Source: Methylorubrum sp. B1-46
Lineage (GTDB): Bacteria; Pseudomonadota; Alphaproteobacteria; Rhizobiales; Beijerinckiaceae
Assembly: GCF_021117295.1 (NCBI RefSeq)
Contig: NZ_CP088247.1
Coordinates: 916,501-980,500 of the forward strand
Direction of reading: 5' to 3'
Length of the DNA stretch: 64,000 nt
How positions within the stretch are numbered: the stretch's first letter is position 1; the number at the start of each line of letters is the position of its first letter. Both the position numbers and the translations under genes were made by a program. This document shows, one piece after another, positions 1-8,359 of this stretch. The notes under the pieces are model-generated. The model ran no database searches, was not told the origin of the DNA, and worked only from the letters and a program-made list of their open reading frames with translations.

Positions 1-1102
1 AGGCCGCAACGGTGGTGCCGCACTGGGCCGCGAGGTAGCCCTGGATCTGCGCCGAGGCCTGGGTGAACAGGCTCGGCATATCGAGCGCTGTGCCCGTGGT
101 CGCGGCGTTGTCGCGATACATCGGGTTAGTGAGCGCCTGCGCGACGTCGTAGCTCGCCAGCGCCCGGCCGGCGATCACGTCGAGGGGATAATGCACGCCG
201 AGCACCACGCGGCTGTCGCCGTACTCGGCGCCGCGGGCGAGCATGCCCTGGTATTGCTGCGGCACCAGCATCGCCTGGAGGATGCTCGTGGTGAAGCCGT
301 AGGTGGTGTGGCCGCTCGGGAAGGCCGGGTTGGTGGTGATGCCGGCGAGCGCAGTCGGATCGAAGGCGACGTAGCGGCCCGGCGCCACCTGCGCGGGTCG
401 CGAATTGCCGTAGACGTTCTGGCCCGGCTGGGTGTTGGTGACGCCGTAGGCGAGATCGTAGACGCTGCTGGTGAGGCTGGGCAGGCCGTTGGCGGTCGGC
501 AGCGTGAAGCCGGCCGGGGCGACCGCCGGAACCGCGACGTAGTTGGCCGGCGTCACCGCCGGATTGTTGGCCGCACCGTTGGCGAGGTAGTTCTTGGCGA
601 CCGCCGAATCCGAGCCGGTGAAGCCGTTCGCCCGGACGATCAACTCGACCACGCGGCCGAGCGGACCGGCAGTGCCGGCGGCGGTGCCCTGCTGGTAGAG
701 CGTACCGAGCCGCGGCCCGAGCCCGCCGACGGTCTGCTGCGGAACGATGCCGTTGACCGGTCTCTGCGCCGGCAGGCCACCTGCAAGATTGCCGCCGGCG
801 CCGTAGGTGCCGAGGCCGGACGAGGCGAGGTTGTTGGTTGCCGAGCCGAGGATGAGCTTGTCCGAGATGGCGCGCTGCTGCCGCGGGAGGTCGGCGGCGT
901 TGTTGAGCGAGACGCCCTGATCGAGGTTGCGCGTCAGGGTCGCGCGCCCGGCCTCGCTGGCGTTGAGCGACAGGAACGGCCCGAGCAGGTTGAGGACGTT
1001 GGCGTTGGCCCCTGTGATGTTGGCCGTCTGCGCCTGCGCCGCCGTCGCACCGAAGGCGCCGACGAGCAGGGCCGCGAGTGAGACGCTGCTTGCGTACCGC
1101 AT
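1..1102 (-). CDS. PAP2/class A acid phosphatase-like secreted protein, 3' end cut by window edge
   Basis: A frame opens with ATG at 1102 (GGAG ten bases upstream) and stays open to the window edge, giving at least 367 residues. Residues 1-24 form a signal peptide ending AQA, so the product is exported to the periplasm or beyond. The PAP2 phosphatase motifs are visible: NSRP near residue 230, PSGH at 262-265, and SR at 297-298 with H304 and D308 (SRVVLGVHYPLD). In this superfamily the PSGH and final histidines act in phosphoester transfer; the same fold is used by vanadium haloperoxidases. The long N-terminal part rich in Asn, Ala and Gly suggests the larger secreted acid-phosphatase or haloperoxidase-like branch rather than a membrane PAP2 enzyme. 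The substrate cannot be told. The C-terminus is missing from the window. Confidence 0.8.
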   Translation of the reverse strand, partial: MRYASSVSLAALLVGAFGATAAQAQTANITGANANVLNLLGPFLSLNASEAGRATLTRNLDQGVSLNNAADLPRQQRAISDKLILGSATNNLASSGLGTYGAGGNLAGGLPAQRPVNGIVPQQTVGGLGPRLGTLYQQGTAAGTAGPLGRVVELIVRANGFTGSDSAVAKNYLANGAANNPAVTPANYVAVPAVAPAGFTLPTANGLPSLTSSVYDLAYGVTNTQPGQNVYGNSRPAQVAPGRYVAFDPTALAGITTNPAFPSGHTTYGFTTSILQAMLVPQQYQGMLARGAEYGDSRVVLGVHYPLDVIAGRALASYDVAQALTNPMYRDNAATTGTALDMPSLFTQASAQIQGYLAAQCGTTVAA

Positions 1103-1284
1103 GACTTGTTCTCCGGTGTCCGAATCGGCGGAACCGCCGCAGGGACCCTTGAACAAGCAGCTCGGCGACGCTTATTCATAATCGTGTCATATTGATCTTT
1201 GATGGCTTCGTGGCAACTGCGCAACACATGGTCGATAACAAAATAAGGCCGGGATTATCAGTAAATTTGCCAGCTCAATATTTG

Positions 1285-2517
1285 CTATGCCGTCGCCAGC
1301 GCTCCTTCGATTGCCCGCGCGACGGCAAGCGCACGCCCGTCGTCGCCGAAGCGGGCGATCACCTGCACGCCGAGCGGCAGGCCGTCGCCCGGCACCGGCA
1401 CGTGGACGCAGGGCACGCCCATCAGCGTCCAGAGACGGTTGAAGCGCGCATCCCCCGTCGAGCCGAGCCCGTGCGGGGCACGGCCGATGCTGGACACCGT
1501 GAGGATCGCGTCGACATCCGAGAACAGCTCCTTCAGCAGACGGCGCGCCTGGTGCGCCTCGCGGCGGGCGGCGTCGTAGTCGGCCGCGCTGAGATCCTGC
1601 GCCCGGTCGAGCTGGCCGCGCAGGACCGGCGGCAGGGCGTCGCGGTGCTCGGCATATTCCCAGGCGAGCGCTTGGCGCGCCTCGAAATCCTGCACGGTCG
1701 GGTGCGCGGCCCAGGCCCGCGCGAAGGGCTCCGGCAGGACGAGATCGCGCACCGACGCCCCGGCCCGCTCGGCGGCGCGGGCGGTCCGCTCGAGGGCTGC
1801 GAGGGCGTCGGCGTCGGGGCTGCCGGCGAAATCTTGGAGGCACAGGGCGAGGCGCGGGCGCTCCGTTGCCGCCGTCTCGATGCCTGGCCGGTCCGCGATC
1901 AGGGCCAGCGCATGGGCGATGTCGGCGACCGACGCGCCGAACAGGCCCACCGTATCGAGCGCCCAGGAGAAGGTTTTGACGCCCACCGTCGGCAGCAGCC
2001 GGAACGAGGGCTTGATCGCCGCCACTCCGCAGAAAGCCGCCGGGCGGATCACCGAGCCGCCGGTCTGGGTGCCGAGCGCCAGCGGCAGCATCCCGGCGGC
2101 GACTGAGGCGGCCGAGCCCGAGGAGGAGCCGCCCGGCGTGTGGCCGGGATCGTGCGGGTTCACGGTGGCGGCGGGATCGAGGCCGGCAAAGGCCGTGGTC
2201 GCGGTCTTGGCGAGCGGCACCGCGCCGAGCGCCCGCAGCCGCGACACGATCGCCGCGTCCGCCCTCGGCCGCCAGCCGGCATGGATCGGCGAGCCGTACT
2301 CGGTCGCCATGTCGGCGGTGTCGATGATGTCCTTGATGCCCACCGCGATGCCGGCGAGCGGCCCGGTGTCAGGCACCGCCGCCTCGGGCGCGGTGCGCAG
2401 CACGGCGCCGATGCGGCCATCACGCGCGGCGATCCGTTCGCGCGCCGCGCGAACCGCATCCGCGGCGGAGAGGGTGCCGTCGGCGATGCGGGCGCGGATG
2501 TCGAGCAGCGATATCAT
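1285..2517 (-). CDS. Amidase signature family hydrolase
   Basis: A 410-residue amidase if it starts at ATG 2517; an in-frame GTG at 2532 would add five residues. Counting from the GTG, the Ser-cisSer-Lys triad of the amidase signature family is present: Lys67 in GIAVGIKD, the Gly-Ser-rich loop GGSSSGSAA at 134-142, and the nucleophile Ser160 in GTQTGGSVIRPA. The family hydrolyses carboxamides and includes GatA, AtzE and urea-amide hydrolases. At about 410 residues it is shorter than GatA (about 490) and has no gatB or gatC neighbour, so a catabolic amidase is more likely than the tRNA amidotransferase. The gene stands alone, with 95 bp to the divergent lipoprotein gene. The substrate is unknown. 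Confidence 0.85.
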   Translation of the reverse strand: MISLLDIRARIADGTLSAADAVRAARERIAARDGRIGAVLRTAPEAAVPDTGPLAGIAVGIKDIIDTADMATEYGSPIHAGWRPRADAAIVSRLRALGAVPLAKTATTAFAGLDPAATVNPHDPGHTPGGSSSGSAASVAAGMLPLALGTQTGGSVIRPAAFCGVAAIKPSFRLLPTVGVKTFSWALDTVGLFGASVADIAHALALIADRPGIETAATERPRLALCLQDFAGSPDADALAALERTARAAERAGASVRDLVLPEPFARAWAAHPTVQDFEARQALAWEYAEHRDALPPVLRGQLDRAQDLSAADYDAARREAHQARRLLKELFSDVDAILTVSSIGRAPHGLGSTGDARFNRLWTLMGVPCVHVPVPGDGLPLGVQVIARFGDDGRALAVARAIEGALATA

Positions 2518-2612
2518 GCATCTTCGAGTCACCGCCCGTCACCCATCTGTCAACAGCGCTCCACATGGGGGCAGGCGCGAGGCAGCATCGTTAGCGGCTC
2601 GTTTACGCGACG

Positions 2613-3614
2613 ATGCGCATCGTCGCGTCCATGTGGCGTAAAGCGTTAGCGTTCTCGGCCCTGGTGCTGTTCGGCGCGGGGCTCACGGGCTGTGCGATCA
2701 ACCGGTTCGAACGCCGGGAGGCATGGCGCGACCAAGCCGAACAGATGTGCATCGCCCGCAAGCTGGTGCAGCCGACGGCCTATGTCTCGCTCGCCAAGGA
2801 GATCGACGGTCCCGGCCCCTGCGGCATGCAGCAGCCCTTCCGGGTGACGCGGCTCGGCGGCGGCACGGTGGCACTCAAGCAGCGCATGACGCTGGCCTGC
2901 CCAGCGCTGGCCGAGGCCGAGGCGTGGCTCGCCGACACGATCCAGCCGGCCGCCAATCTCTATTTCGGCGTACCGGTGGCCGAGATCAACGCGGGCTCCT
3001 ATTCCTGCCGCGGCCGCAACAACCAGGTCGGCGCCAAGCTCTCCGAACATTCCTTCGGCAACGCGCTCGACATCATGTCCTTCACGCTCGCCGACGGCCA
3101 CGTCATCACCGTCAAGGGCGGCTGGCGCGGCACCGAGGCCGAGCAGGCTTTTCTGCGCGAAGTCTTCGTGGGAGCCTGCGCCCGGTTCTCGACCGTTCTG
3201 GCGCCGGGCTCCAACGTGTTCCACTACGACCACATCCACGTCGATCTGGCGATGCACGACCCGCGCGGCCTGCGACGCGTGTGCAAGCCGCTGCTGAAGT
3301 TCGAGTCGCAGCTCAACGCCGCCAACGGCTCGCCGCGTCCGCTGGCCTCGCCGCGCCCGCCCGCGCGCCAGACGATGCCGACTCAGGCGCCGATCGACGT
3401 CGAGGAGGACGATCCCTACGGCGTCGCCCCCACCTCCTCGCGTACCACCGGCACGCGGGTCGCCCGCGCCCCGGCCGCTCCCGCGCCGACCGCCTACGCC
3501 GCCGCACCGGCACCCCGGCGCGCCCCGGTCCCGGCACACGACGCGGCCTACGCGCCGCTGTCGCTGGCCGCGCCCCAGGTCTCGGATCACGCCCCGGACG
3601 AGCCGATCTATTAA
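2613..3614 (+). CDS. Extensin-like C-terminal domain lipoprotein
   Basis: 333 residues. Residues 7-27 form a lipoprotein signal with lipobox LTGC (Cys27), so the protein is probably membrane-anchored. Residues about 40-230 match the extensin-like C-terminal domain common in Rhizobiales. Within it SEHSFGNALD (144-153) and DHIHVD (206-211) fit the SxHxxGxAxD and HxH zinc-binding pattern of LAS peptidases (VanY, MepA), suggesting a cell-wall metallopeptidase; that activity is inference. Paired cysteines (70/96, 132, 189, 224) suggest disulfides. The tail (235-333) is Pro/Ala-rich and probably unstructured. ATG at 2631 (Met7) is an alternative start that still leaves a good lipoprotein signal. 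Confidence 0.85.
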   Translation: MRIVASMWRKALAFSALVLFGAGLTGCAINRFERREAWRDQAEQMCIARKLVQPTAYVSLAKEIDGPGPCGMQQPFRVTRLGGGTVALKQRMTLACPALAEAEAWLADTIQPAANLYFGVPVAEINAGSYSCRGRNNQVGAKLSEHSFGNALDIMSFTLADGHVITVKGGWRGTEAEQAFLREVFVGACARFSTVLAPGSNVFHYDHIHVDLAMHDPRGLRRVCKPLLKFESQLNAANGSPRPLASPRPPARQTMPTQAPIDVEEDDPYGVAPTSSRTTGTRVARAPAAPAPTAYAAAPAPRRAPVPAHDAAYAPLSLAAPQVSDHAPDEPIY

Positions 3615-3680
3615 TCCGTCCAGGGTGTGCCCGGCACACCCCAGGCCGGCCCAAAAGCGGCGCCCGCGCCCGGTCGAAGC

Positions 3681-3709
3681 TTGACTTGAGCCAAGCGCGG
3701 CGCATCGTC
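3681..3709 (+). promoter_or_regulatory. Promoter-like element TTGACTTG-N15-ATCGTC
   Basis: TTGACTTG (3681-3688) is followed after exactly 15 bases by ATCGTC (3704-3709), and the next start codon is 82 bp on. The same arrangement occurs at 4299-4327 before the RNase T2 gene. TTGACT looks like a -35 box; ATCGTC is a poor -10. The GCATCGTC part also equals the end of repeat family A, so a degenerate repeat end is the alternative. Confidence 0.35.
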
Positions 3710-3791
3710 TTTCGCCCATCCGGTGCCCGCCGCGACACGCCCTGCGAGGGCGGGCGTCGCGCGGTACCCTCAACAGGCGGATCAGAGCGGC

Positions 3792-4259
3792 ATGCGCCCG
3801 AACCTTCCCCTCGCCGTCCTGGCGCTCGGCCTCTTCACGGCATCGTCCGTGCTGCCGGCGCTCGCCCGCTCCGGCCGCGAGGAGATCTCGCCGGCCGAGG
3901 AGCAGACCTTCCCCTACGACGCCGACATTCCCGGCTGCCAGGACACCGGCGTTCTGGAAAAGGTCTCGACCCAGTTCGCCGAGAAGGAGGCGAAGTTCTG
4001 GAACTCGTCCCTGACGATCGTCTCCTATGAGCGGATCGAGCGCACGGCGTGGCGGCCCTACGGCGTCGACTTCATCCCGCGCCGCTACTGCTCGGCGCTG
4101 GCCACCACCTCGGACGGGGTGCGGCGCAAGGTCGATTACTCGGTGCGCGAGAGCCTCGGCATCATTGGCTCGACCTGGGGCGTCGATTTCTGCGTCCACG
4201 GCCTCGACCGCAACAACGCCTACGCCTACGCCACTGCCTGCCGGATGGCCCGGCCCTGA
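3792..4259 (+). CDS. Secreted hypothetical protein
   Basis: A 155-residue protein starting at ATG 3792, which places the signal peptide (MRPNLPLAVLALGLFTASS..., cleaved after about residue 25, ALA) at the N-terminus; a longer frame from 3723 would bury it. The mature part has acidic then mixed residues with four cysteines, consistent with disulfides outside the cytoplasm. I do not recognise a named domain. It sits between the extensin-like gene and the RNase T2 gene, on the same strand, each with its own upstream promoter-like element. It may be a small secreted protein restricted to Rhizobiales, but no function can be assigned. Confidence 0.7.
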   Translation: MRPNLPLAVLALGLFTASSVLPALARSGREEISPAEEQTFPYDADIPGCQDTGVLEKVSTQFAEKEAKFWNSSLTIVSYERIERTAWRPYGVDFIPRRYCSALATTSDGVRRKVDYSVRESLGIIGSTWGVDFCVHGLDRNNAYAYATACRMARP

Positions 4260-4298
4260 TCGATGGTTGAGAAAGGTGGGCGGGCGGCGGACACACGC

Positions 4299-4327
4299 TT
4301 GACTTGTACTCCGCCCCCGGCATCGTC
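4299..4327 (+). promoter_or_regulatory. Promoter-like element TTGACTTG-N15-ATCGTC (second copy)
   Basis: TTGACTTG at 4299-4306 and ATCGTC at 4322-4327 with the same 15-base gap as the copy at 3681-3709. The RNase T2 start codon lies 30 bp downstream. The 15 spacer bases differ between the copies apart from scattered matches, so the two boxes are conserved more than the spacer. Confidence 0.35.
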
Positions 4328-4357
4328 CTGAGACGTCCCGCGCCCCGAGTCCCGTCC

Positions 4358-5032
4358 ATGCCCCGCCTCCGCCGCCTCGCTGCCCTGGCCCTCGGCCTCA
4401 CCCTGGCCTCCGGAGCGCAGGCACAGGATTTCGGCGGCTTTCGCCGCGGGGCTGAGCCCGGCTCGTTCGACTTCTACGTGTTGGCGCTGTCGTGGTCGCC
4501 GACCTATTGCGACGGTGAGGGCGCGCGTCGCGACCGCAATGGGCAATGCGCACCGGGCCGCGGCCTCGGCTTCGTGGTGCACGGGCTGTGGCCGCAATTC
4601 GAGCGCGGCTATCCCTCGAACTGCTCGGCGGTGGAGCGCCCGCTGACCCGCAGCGCGGTCGAGGCCGCGGGCGAGATCATGCCGAGCGAGGGGCTCGCCC
4701 GCCACGAGTGGCGCACCCACGGCACCTGCTCCGGGCTCGATCCGGTCGCTTATTTCAAGGCGGTGAAGACGGCCCGCGAGGCGGTGACGATCCCCGAGGC
4801 CTTCGTGAAGCCGCAGGGCGACATGCGGGCCGCCCCAATCGAGATCGCCCGGCAATTCGTGATGGCCAACAAGGGCCTGCGTCCGGACATGATGTCGGTG
4901 ACCTGCCGCCGCGGGCAGTTGCAGGAGGTGCGGATCTGCTTCTCGAAGGATCTGCGCGGCTTCACCCCCTGCCCCGAGGTCGCGCGCCAGAATTGCCGCG
5001 CGGGCGAGGTTTCGGTCGAGGCGGCGCGCTGA
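4358..5032 (+). CDS. Ribonuclease T2 family protein
   Basis: A 224-residue secreted RNase starting at ATG 4358, giving a signal peptide of about 22 residues ending AQA; an upstream ATG at 4304 would bury it. Both active-site segments of the T2 family are present: CAS I (GFVVHGLWPQ, His75) and CAS II (HEWRTHGTC, Glu117 and His121). These residues cleave RNA through a 2',3'-cyclic phosphate. Several cysteines suggest disulfides in the periplasm. Bacterial members (RNase I type) act as periplasmic scavengers or low-specificity nucleases. It ends 53 bp before rlmJ. Confidence 0.9.
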   Translation: MPRLRRLAALALGLTLASGAQAQDFGGFRRGAEPGSFDFYVLALSWSPTYCDGEGARRDRNGQCAPGRGLGFVVHGLWPQFERGYPSNCSAVERPLTRSAVEAAGEIMPSEGLARHEWRTHGTCSGLDPVAYFKAVKTAREAVTIPEAFVKPQGDMRAAPIEIARQFVMANKGLRPDMMSVTCRRGQLQEVRICFSKDLRGFTPCPEVARQNCRAGEVSVEAAR

Positions 5033-5085
5033 CGCGGGCGCGACTTTCCTGTTAAGCGCGGTCCTCAGACAGCGAGGACCATGCC

Positions 5086-5934
5086 CTGAACTACCGCCAC
5101 GCCTTCCACGCCGGCAATTTCGCGGACGTACTCAAGCACCTCGTGCTGACGCGCGTGCTCGTGCATCTCTGCGCCAAGGACAAACCGTTCCGAGCGATCG
5201 ACACCCATGCGGGCCTCGGCGTCTACGATCTCGAGGCGGACGAAGCCGGGCGCACCGGCGAATGGCGTGACGGCTTCGGCCGGCTCGACGCGCCGTTCGA
5301 ACCGGAGGTCGAGGCCCTGCTCGCGCCCTACCGGGCGGCGGTCGCGGCGGTGAAGGCGCGCTTCGGCCCCACCACCTATCCCGGCTCGCCCGCGATCATT
5401 CGCGAGCATCTGCGCGCGGGCGACAAAGGCGTGTTCGTGGAGTTGCATCCGGCCGACGCGCAGACGCTGGCGCAGCGCTACGCCAGCGATTCCCGCACCA
5501 AGGTGATGCATCTCGACGGCTGGACCGCCCTCAACGCGCTGATCCCACCGCCGGAGCGCCGCGGCCTCGTGCTGATCGACCCGCCCTATGAGGAGCGCGG
5601 CGAGATCGACCGGCTGGGCGCGCACCTGTTGAAGGCCGCGCGGAAGTGGCCGACCGGGACATATCTCGGCTGGTACCCGATCAAGGACGTCGCCGGGATC
5701 GACCGCATGGCGGCGGCACTCGACCAGGGACTGGAGCGGCCGGCGCTTCGTCTGGACCTGATGATCGAGCGGCCCGACGATCCGACGCGGCTGACCGGCA
5801 CCGGCCTCGTCGTCATCAATCCACCCTGGATGCTGACGAGGGAGGCGGAACTGTTCCTGCCGGCCCTGGCGGAGCGGCTGGCCCGCAGCGGCTACGGCGC
5901 CTTCCGCTGCGAGCGGCTCGGGCCGAAAGGGTGA
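5086..5934 (+). CDS. rlmJ: 23S rRNA (adenine(2030)-N6)-methyltransferase RlmJ, probable CTG start
   Basis: RlmJ methylates A2030 of 23S rRNA using S-adenosylmethionine. The conserved N-terminus of the family (NYRHAFHAGNFADVLKH) is encoded directly after a CTG at 5086; the frame has no ATG, GTG or TTG between the upstream stop at 5053 and GTG 5143. A purine-rich GCGAGGA lies 6-8 bases before the CTG. Starting at GTG 5143 would delete 19 residues including the conserved HAGNFADVLKH segment. From the CTG the protein is 282 residues, a normal length. The catalytic DPPY is at 165-168 (LIDPPYEERGE), and DTHAGLG near residue 40 is the SAM-binding loop. An alternative is a one-base sequencing error placing ATG 5081 out of frame. 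Confidence 0.88.
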   Translation: MNYRHAFHAGNFADVLKHLVLTRVLVHLCAKDKPFRAIDTHAGLGVYDLEADEAGRTGEWRDGFGRLDAPFEPEVEALLAPYRAAVAAVKARFGPTTYPGSPAIIREHLRAGDKGVFVELHPADAQTLAQRYASDSRTKVMHLDGWTALNALIPPPERRGLVLIDPPYEERGEIDRLGAHLLKAARKWPTGTYLGWYPIKDVAGIDRMAAALDQGLERPALRLDLMIERPDDPTRLTGTGLVVINPPWMLTREAELFLPALAERLARSGYGAFRCERLGPKG

Positions 5935-5946
5935 GAACCCGCCCGC

Positions 5947-6216
5947 TCAGTGCAGGGTCCCCTCTCCCGGCTCGGCCGGATCATCCGCCGCGTCGATCGC
6001 CTCGGCGAAGGGGAATTCCAGGACCACCTCACCCGCCTCGTCGGTGACGACGAGGATGGCCGCGACGAGACGCGGGTCACCGCCCTCGTCCTCCAGGCTC
6101 GCCCGGATCGTCGCCCGCGCCACCCGCCACGCCTGATCGGGATCGCGCAGCTCCACGCCGTCCTCGTCGGTGAGCGTGTCGGCGGCGATGCGGGTGTGGA
6201 AGAAGTAGCGCGGCAC
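5947..6216 (-). CDS. DUF6894 family small protein
   Basis: 89 residues beginning MPRYFFHTR with an acidic DEDGVELRD segment, the pattern of the DUF6894 family that is abundant in Methylobacterium and other Rhizobiales. No signal peptide or membrane segment is seen; pI is low because of the acidic C-terminal third. It lies convergent to rlmJ, with 12 bp between the stops, and is followed upstream on the same strand by another small gene 13 bp away, so the two may be co-transcribed. Function is unknown. Confidence 0.75.
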   Translation of the reverse strand: MPRYFFHTRIAADTLTDEDGVELRDPDQAWRVARATIRASLEDEGGDPRLVAAILVVTDEAGEVVLEFPFAEAIDAADDPAEPGEGTLH

Positions 6217-6229
6217 GGGGGAGGCTCGC

Positions 6230-6460
6230 TTACTTGGCCGGAGCGGGCTGCGCGTTCTGTCCGCCCGCCTTGTCCTTCTTGTTGGCCTCGTGGTGGCCGA
6301 TCACGCAACCCGCGGCGGCACCGGCCTTGCCGTGGCCGGCCATGCTTCCCGCCGCACCGCCGACGACGGCGCCCTTAAGGCAGCCCTTGGCCTCGGCCGG
6401 GCCGGCGAGAACCGCGACGCCGAGGGCAAGGACGGCCGCTGTGAGAACCGGATTCTTCAT
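6230..6460 (-). CDS. Small secreted glycine-zipper protein
   Basis: 76 residues. Residues 1-24 form a signal peptide (AEA). The mature part holds a Gly/Ala-rich helix (GAVVGGAAGSMAGHGKAGAAAG) typical of glycine-zipper envelope proteins, then a Lys-rich tail. Two cysteines (27, 52) flank the zipper. Proteins of this type sit in or on membranes, but the role of this one is not known. It is just upstream of the DUF6894 gene on the same strand. Confidence 0.6.
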   Translation of the reverse strand: MKNPVLTAAVLALGVAVLAGPAEAKGCLKGAVVGGAAGSMAGHGKAGAAAGCVIGHHEANKKDKAGGQNAQPAPAK

Positions 6461-6560
6461 CGCTTGAGCCTCTCATGAAAGCATCGCCCGGAAACCGAGG
6501 TCCGGGCCGATGCGAGCGGGTGAGACGCCAACCAGCCGCCGATCGCATCCGTTCCGTCGG

Positions 6561-7994
6561 TCAGGCCGCGACCCGGCCTTCGAGCGGGAACACCTTGGCC
6601 GGGTTCATCAGCCAGGCCGGATCGAACACATTGCGCACCCGCATCTGCTGTTCGAGGTCAGCTTGCGCGTACTGGAAGCGCATCAGCTCGCGCTTCTCGA
6701 TGCCGACGCCGTGCTCGCCGGTGAGGCAGCCGCCGACCTCGACGCAGAGCTTGAGGATCGCGTCGCCCGCGGCCTCCGCCTTCTGCAGCTCGCCCGGCGT
6801 GTTGATGTCGAACAGGATCAGCGGGTGCAGGTTGCCGTCACCGGCATGGAACACGTTGGCGACGCGCAGGCCCTTCTCGGCGCAGATCGCCTCGATCCGC
6901 TCCAGCACATGGCCGAGCTGGCCGGTGGGGATCGTGCCATCCATGCAGATGTAGTCGGAGATGCGGCCGGTTGCGCCGAAGGCGGACTTGCGGCCCTTCC
7001 AGATCGCGGCGGATTCGGCCTCCGACTTCGAGACGCGGATGCTGGTCGGGTTGAAGCGCGCGGCAATGGCCTCGATCCGGGCCAGCATGTCGGTGCATTC
7101 CTCGTCCGAGCCCTCGACCTCGATGATCAGCATCGCGGCGGCGTCACGCGGGTAGCCGGCTCCCGAAAAATCGTCGGTGATGAGGATCGCCTCGCGGTCC
7201 ATGTACTCGATGGCGACGGGGATAATGCCCGCCGCGATGATCGCCGCGGTGCAGGCGCCGGCATCCTCGACCGAGGAGAAGCCGACCAGCGCGGGCCGGG
7301 CGCCTTCGGCCGCGCGCAGGATGCGCACGGTCGCCTCGGTGACGATGCCGAGCTGCCCTTCCGAGCCGCAGATCAGGCCGAGCAGGTCGTAGCCGGGCGC
7401 ATCGAGATGCTCGCCGCCGAGCTCGACCACGGTGCCGTCGTTGGTCACCAGCGTCACGCCCATGAGGTTGTTCGTGGTCACGCCGTATTTCAGGCAATGC
7501 GCCCCGCCGGAATTCATGGCGATGTTGCCGGCGATGGTGCAGGCGAGCTGGCTCGACGGATCGGGGGCGTAGAAGAAGCCCTCGTGCGCCACGGCCCCCG
7601 AGATCGCGAGATTGGTGATTCCGGCCTCGACCCGAGCGGTCCGGTTGGCGAAATCGAGATCGAGGATGCGCGTCATCTTGCCCACCCCGAGAATGATCGC
7701 GTCTTCCTGTGCGATGGCGCCGCCGGCGAGCGACGTGCCGGCGCCGCGCGGCACCACCCGCACGCCGTTGGCGTGGCAGAAGGCCATCACCGCCGAGACC
7801 TCCGCCGTCGTCGAGGGCAGCACCACGGCGAGCGGCATCTTGCGGTAGGCGGTGAGCCCGTCGGTCTCGAAGGCGCGGCGCTCGTCCTCCGTCGTCACCA
7901 GGGCTTCCGGCGCGACCAGCGCGGACAGCCCCTCGATGATCGTGTCGCGGCGGGCGACGACATCCGCATCCGGTGCGGGGAAGGCGATCGACAT
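6561..7994 (-). CDS. FAD-linked oxidase, GlcD / D-lactate dehydrogenase type
   Basis: 477 residues from ATG 7994, which has GGAGGAG nine bases upstream; a longer frame to 8096 has no such site. The FAD-binding PCMH domain (about 20-220) carries PRGAGTSLAGG (82-92). The C-terminal cap contains HAGDGNLHP (383-391) and GEHGVG (426-431), both hallmarks of the D-2-hydroxyacid dehydrogenase branch (GlcD, D-lactate dehydrogenase, DLD). The enzyme would oxidise a D-2-hydroxyacid such as glycolate or D-lactate and pass electrons to a carrier. Glycolate oxidase normally needs GlcE and GlcF, which are not adjacent here. A secreted cytochrome c gene lies upstream and divergent. Substrate uncertain. Confidence 0.88.
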   Translation of the reverse strand: MSIAFPAPDADVVARRDTIIEGLSALVAPEALVTTEDERRAFETDGLTAYRKMPLAVVLPSTTAEVSAVMAFCHANGVRVVPRGAGTSLAGGAIAQEDAIILGVGKMTRILDLDFANRTARVEAGITNLAISGAVAHEGFFYAPDPSSQLACTIAGNIAMNSGGAHCLKYGVTTNNLMGVTLVTNDGTVVELGGEHLDAPGYDLLGLICGSEGQLGIVTEATVRILRAAEGARPALVGFSSVEDAGACTAAIIAAGIIPVAIEYMDREAILITDDFSGAGYPRDAAAMLIIEVEGSDEECTDMLARIEAIAARFNPTSIRVSKSEAESAAIWKGRKSAFGATGRISDYICMDGTIPTGQLGHVLERIEAICAEKGLRVANVFHAGDGNLHPLILFDINTPGELQKAEAAGDAILKLCVEVGGCLTGEHGVGIEKRELMRFQYAQADLEQQMRVRNVFDPAWLMNPAKVFPLEGRVAA

Positions 7995-8359
7995 GGCCGG
8001 CATCTCCTCCAGAAATGGGTTCGGCGTCTTCGCTCGGACGCGCGTTGTCGGACTGGGCTCACTTCGACTGTGCGTCCGCGCTGGTCGGTCATCCACAGGT
8101 GCCCTACAGGGCCTTCAGCCCCGCTTCAGCCGCCTGATCCCAGTTTTACCCGGACGACGCCGACAGCGCATTCTAGCCGAAACACGTTCGAGACGCACAA
8201 GTGGTTCCTGCCGACCCATGCAGCCACCGAAAGGAGCGTGAGCGTCTTCGTGAAGTGGCCTCGACTGGACGCCTGCCCGGCTTAGTCTATATCTGTTCTA
8301 AGGCTAAAAGCTCTGCCATAAGCAAGCCGGCTTCGGCCGTTCCAAGGAGGAAAAAAACG
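7995..8359. other. Intergenic region between divergent oxidase and cytochrome c genes
   Basis: 365 bp separate the divergent starts and must hold both promoters. Near 8283-8303 the sequence turns AT-richer (TAGTCTATATCTGTTCTAAG), a plausible core promoter for the cytochrome gene. No gene or repeat is supported here. Confidence 0.4.
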
